Shown here: in pieces, positions 61,470 to 64,000 of the stretch
Position numbering within the stretch: the first letter of the stretch is position 1
Layout of the letters: every line of letters starts with the position of its first letter
Origin: Gammaproteobacteria bacterium
Lineage (GTDB): Bacteria; Pseudomonadota; Gammaproteobacteria; HK1
NCBI GenBank assembly: GCA_022824305.1
Contig: JAJEAD010000022.1
Location: 1 to 64,000 of the forward strand
DNA: 64,000 bases
Direction of reading: 5' to 3'
The notes under the pieces: model-generated
Databases searched by the model: none
Told to the model about the DNA's origin: nothing
Seen by the model: the letters and a program-made list of their open reading frames with translations, nothing else
Position numbers and translations under genes: made by a program

Positions 61470-62867
61470 GTGAGCGCTACGGTGGACGACGTCGTCATCG
61501 AGGGCCCCTGCCCGCAGGCGGTTCCCATCGTGCCCATCCCCGAGGACGCGGAGCTCGGAGACTCGGGCATCGAGGACGCGCGTGCCCTGCGGTGGCTGGA
61601 AGCGGCGGGGTTCCAGGCCAGGCGGGGCCACCTGTGCCCGGTGCCGGACGAAGACGGCGGACTCGCCTGTGTCGTCACCGCCACGTCCCCTGCTCCGGGT
61701 CCCTTCGCCATCGCCCACCTGCCCGCCCGTCTGCCGGCCGGCACCTACCGGCTGCACGCGCCGTGGACGAGCGAGCAGGCGGAGAGCGCGGCCCTCGGAT
61801 TTGCGCTCGCCACCTATCGCTTCGACCGCTACAAGCAGCGGGAGAGCCGCCGGATCCGGCTCGCCGTGGACGCCCCGTGCCGCGTCGAGCGCATCCGGAA
61901 CTTCGCTTCCTCCATCCACCTGGTACGCGATCTCATCAACACTCCGGCCCAGGACATGATGCCGGCGGACCTCTCGGCCGCGGTCCGGGAGCTGGCGGAG
62001 GAAACGGGAGGGCAATTCGCCGAAATCGTCGGGGACGATCTGCTCGGCGAGGGTTATCCCGCGGTGCACGCGGTGGGGCGCGCGAGCGCCCACGCCCCCC
62101 GGTTCGTGGAGCTGCTCTGGGGCGATCCGGCCCACCCCGAGCTCGTCCTCGTCGGCAAGGGGGTGTGCTTCGACAGCGGCGGCCTGGATCTCAAGTCGGC
62201 GCAGAACATGCGGCTGATGAAGAAGGACATGGGCGGCGCCGCGCACGCGATCGGGCTGGCCCGGCTGATCATGCGCGAGCGGTTGCCGGTACGGCTGCGC
62301 CTGATGATCGCGGCGGTGGAGAACGCGGTGTCCGCGAACGCCTACCGCCCCGGAGACATCATCCGCGCCCGCAACGGGGCCGCGATCGAGATCGACAACA
62401 CCGACGCGGAGGGCCGCGTCATTCTCAGCGATGTACTCTGTGCCGCGAGCGCCGGCCGGCCGGAGCTGATCGTGGACTTCGCGACGCTCACCGGAGCGGC
62501 CCGGGTCGCGCTCGGCCCGGACGTGCCCGCCATGTTCTCCAACGACGACCACGTGGCGGAGCGCCTCGCCCGCGCCTCCCGGGACACCGGGGATCCGCTC
62601 TGGCGCCTTCCCCTGCATCCGGGCTACGAGGAGTTCATCGACACTCCCGTCGCCGACGTCGTGAACAGCCCCACTACCGGGCTCGGCGGGGCGATCACCG
62701 CCGCGCTCTTCCTGCAGCGCTTCGTCGGGGACGGGATCCCCTGGGTCCACTTCGACCTCATGGCCTGGAACACGCGCACTCGTCCGGGCCGGCCCGAGGG
62801 CGGCGAGGCGATGGGCCTCCGGGCAGTGTACCGATACCTCGAGGAGCGCTGGCCGCCTCCCGCCTGA
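61470..62867 (+). CDS. Leucyl aminopeptidase family (M17) protein
   Basis: A 465-residue M17 metallopeptidase starting at GTG 61470. The catalytic C-terminal domain has GKGVCFDSGGLDLK (metal-binding Lys and Asp near 230-240), KKDMGGAA, and the M17 signature NTDAEGR (about 310-316). The N-terminal 150 residues are shorter and less conserved than in PepA. It removes N-terminal residues from peptides in the cytoplasm, normally as a hexamer with two metals. Convergent with the HAD gene. Confidence 0.92.
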   Translation: MSATVDDVVIEGPCPQAVPIVPIPEDAELGDSGIEDARALRWLEAAGFQARRGHLCPVPDEDGGLACVVTATSPAPGPFAIAHLPARLPAGTYRLHAPWTSEQAESAALGFALATYRFDRYKQRESRRIRLAVDAPCRVERIRNFASSIHLVRDLINTPAQDMMPADLSAAVRELAEETGGQFAEIVGDDLLGEGYPAVHAVGRASAHAPRFVELLWGDPAHPELVLVGKGVCFDSGGLDLKSAQNMRLMKKDMGGAAHAIGLARLIMRERLPVRLRLMIAAVENAVSANAYRPGDIIRARNGAAIEIDNTDAEGRVILSDVLCAASAGRPELIVDFATLTGAARVALGPDVPAMFSNDDHVAERLARASRDTGDPLWRLPLHPGYEEFIDTPVADVVNSPTTGLGGAITAALFLQRFVGDGIPWVHFDLMAWNTRTRPGRPEGGEAMGLRAVYRYLEERWPPPA

Positions 62868-62919
62868 TCCGCCTCGCCGATGACGCCGGGGGGCGGCTCG
62901 ACGCCGCGTCGCCCGAGAC

Positions 62920-63753
62920 TCAGCCCTCCCCTCCCGGCTCCCGGGAAGCGACGATGCGCGCGGCGACGTCGGCGAAACCGTCCTCGTCGTTGGACGGCAC
63001 CACGGTGTGGAGGGCCTTGAGGTCCCGGGGCGCGTTGTCCACCACGTACGCGTTGGCGGCCCACGCCAGCAGGTCGGCATCGTTGTAGTCGTTGCCTACC
63101 GCGCTCACCCGGTCCCGACCCACCCCCAGGCTTTGGCGAATGCGCTCCGCGGCCCGGGACTTCGACACCTCGGCGGGAAAGATCTCGATCCACCGGGAGC
63201 GATGATCGAGGGGAGACGTGGTGCGCACCACGCTGAGTCCGCGCAGGCGCCTCGCGAGAGCGGGATAGCACGATGGGCGCTCGTTCGGCTCGATGACGAT
63301 GAGCTGGCTGGCCCGGAGCCCGTCGAGACGGTCCGGGTGCCAGGGGCGGGCGAAGTCCCGGTAGCGTTCGCGCCGGCGAACGAAGTCGGCGTTGTCCGCT
63401 CCGCTCGCGCGGTAGAAGAAATGGTGGTTGTCCGGCGGCGAACGGTGCACGGCGTAGTCGAGGTCTTCCGATTCGAGCACGTCGAGGGCGCGGCGCAGGT
63501 CGTGATCGCGGAAGTGGAAGTCCCAGAGAGAGTCCCGTTGCGGCCAGCGCAGCGTCCCCACTCCGGTGGAGAAGACCAGGTAGTCGATGGGAAAGTCCTC
63601 CGACAGCACGAGGTCCGCGGAGTAGAGGCTGCGCCCGGTGGCCACCACCCGAACCACTCCCGCCCGGCCGAGCGCCTCCAGAGCGGCCCGATTGCGCGCG
63701 CTCAATCGAGACTCGGTATCGAGCAGGGTGCCGTCCAGATCGGTGACCAGCAT
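62920..63753 (-). CDS. HAD superfamily IIB (Cof-like) phosphatase
   Basis: A 277-residue HAD hydrolase. I take the ATG at 63753, where MLVTDLDGTLLDTESRLS supplies the nucleophile Asp5 and acid/base Asp7; the open frame upstream to 63882 is not family-like. ATGRS (motif II) follows, a C2-type cap domain occupies about 80-190, and VSAVGNDYNDADLL near the C-terminus is motif IV. Sucrose-phosphate or mannosylglycerate-phosphate phosphatases and Cof proteins share this layout. Substrate unknown. Convergent with the aminopeptidase gene. Confidence 0.85.
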   Translation of the reverse strand: MLVTDLDGTLLDTESRLSARNRAALEALGRAGVVRVVATGRSLYSADLVLSEDFPIDYLVFSTGVGTLRWPQRDSLWDFHFRDHDLRRALDVLESEDLDYAVHRSPPDNHHFFYRASGADNADFVRRRERYRDFARPWHPDRLDGLRASQLIVIEPNERPSCYPALARRLRGLSVVRTTSPLDHRSRWIEIFPAEVSKSRAAERIRQSLGVGRDRVSAVGNDYNDADLLAWAANAYVVDNAPRDLKALHTVVPSNDEDGFADVAARIVASREPGGEG

Positions 63754-64000
63754 GATCGGTGGGATAACGGGCAGTTCGGCGTGGAAAGGTGCGCAAGGGT
63801 CGAGGACCGGGAAGGCAAGAGCCGGGCGACTCGAAGAGTAGCGTGCCCCGCCCCGTGCAAGGATGATAACCCCTCGAGCCACCCCGCCGGCACCGGACCA
63901 GAACCGCGGAGCGCCCGCTCTGCGACAAAGCCATCGCCCTGGACGCCGCGCGCCTGTCGCCGGAGCGTCCAGCGTCGAGCAGGCAAGGGCTTCGGCTCTG
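63754..64000. other. Gene-free right edge
   Basis: Upstream region of the HAD gene on the minus strand. Open frames here lack domain features. I see no promoter, RNA gene or repeat I can support. Confidence 0.4.

Noticed and set aside
1-64000. CRISPR arrays, tRNA/rRNA genes, insertion sequences, attachment sites
   Set aside because: No regularly spaced repeats, no tRNA T-arm consensus in a foldable context, no transposase or integrase motifs were seen by reading; a tRNAscan or ISfinder run could still find something small.

Overview
The window is high-GC DNA, about two thirds G+C by eye, packed with genes in short operons. Starts often overlap the previous stop as ATGA, GTGA or TTGA. The gene content suggests a free-living or host-associated, metabolically versatile member of the Pseudomonadota, probably marine or osmolyte-exposed: ectoine degradation, a xanthine dehydrogenase set, a TMADH-like flavoprotein, a complete LivKHMGF-type importer, Amt, RsbU/RsbW/STAS signalling and Tat-exported binding proteins. 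I cannot place it to class. I saw no rRNA, tRNA, CRISPR array, insertion sequence or phage gene.

Layout. (1) 0.15-8.2 kb: a heparinase II/III-like lyase, a membrane coiled-coil protein, a minus-strand group (DUF1989 protein, Gfo/Idh/MocA oxidoreductase, GT4 glycosyltransferase) and a divergent flavoprotein of the trimethylamine dehydrogenase family with an altered substrate pocket. (2) 8.46-19.99 kb: a secondary-metabolite cluster. It has one large single-module reducing PKS (KS-AT-DH-degenerate MT-ER-KR-ACP), a B12-type radical SAM protein, and a thioester reductase-sulfotransferase fusion that is interrupted by one in-frame TAG. (3) 20.2-32.4 kb: catabolism. It includes an SDR, DoeB and DoeA for ectoine breakdown, an agmatinase-family ureohydrolase, 5-hydroxyisourate hydrolase with XdhA/B/C, an aminotransferase and a GTP cyclohydrolase II-like enzyme. 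(4) 32.65-44.3 kb: an unusual sensory locus. Two copies of a translationally coupled pair (small membrane sensor plus a sensor-HAMP-MFS chimera) lie near a sensor-HAMP-SpoIIE phosphatase, an RsbW-like kinase, two paralogous Ddl-like ATP-grasp ligases and an orphan ABC_sub_bind-type binding protein. (5) 44.5-48.5 kb: the transglutaminase / alpha-E / circularly permuted ATP-grasp trio plus a DUF1330 protein. (6) 48.7-56.6 kb: an orphan Tat-exported SBP_bac_5 protein, a polytopic membrane protein and a complete Liv-type ABC importer. (7) 56.7-63.8 kb: an SDR, an SDR-type threonine dehydrogenase-like protein, a corrinoid adenosyltransferase, Amt, a STAS anti-anti-sigma protein, an M17 aminopeptidase and a HAD phosphatase.

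How parts may work together. In region 2 the PKS would build a reduced acyl chain. The radical SAM enzyme could methylate it in place of the dead internal MT domain, the reductase would release it as aldehyde or alcohol, and the sulfotransferase would cap the alcohol, giving a sulfated lipid. This is inference, and the TAG raises the question of whether the last step is active. In region 4 the repeated sensor domain, two ligases, two sensor-transporter chimeras and the partner-switch proteins look like one sense/make/export/regulate system that I do not recognise from described systems. The STAS protein 23 kb away is a plausible partner of the RsbU/RsbW pair.
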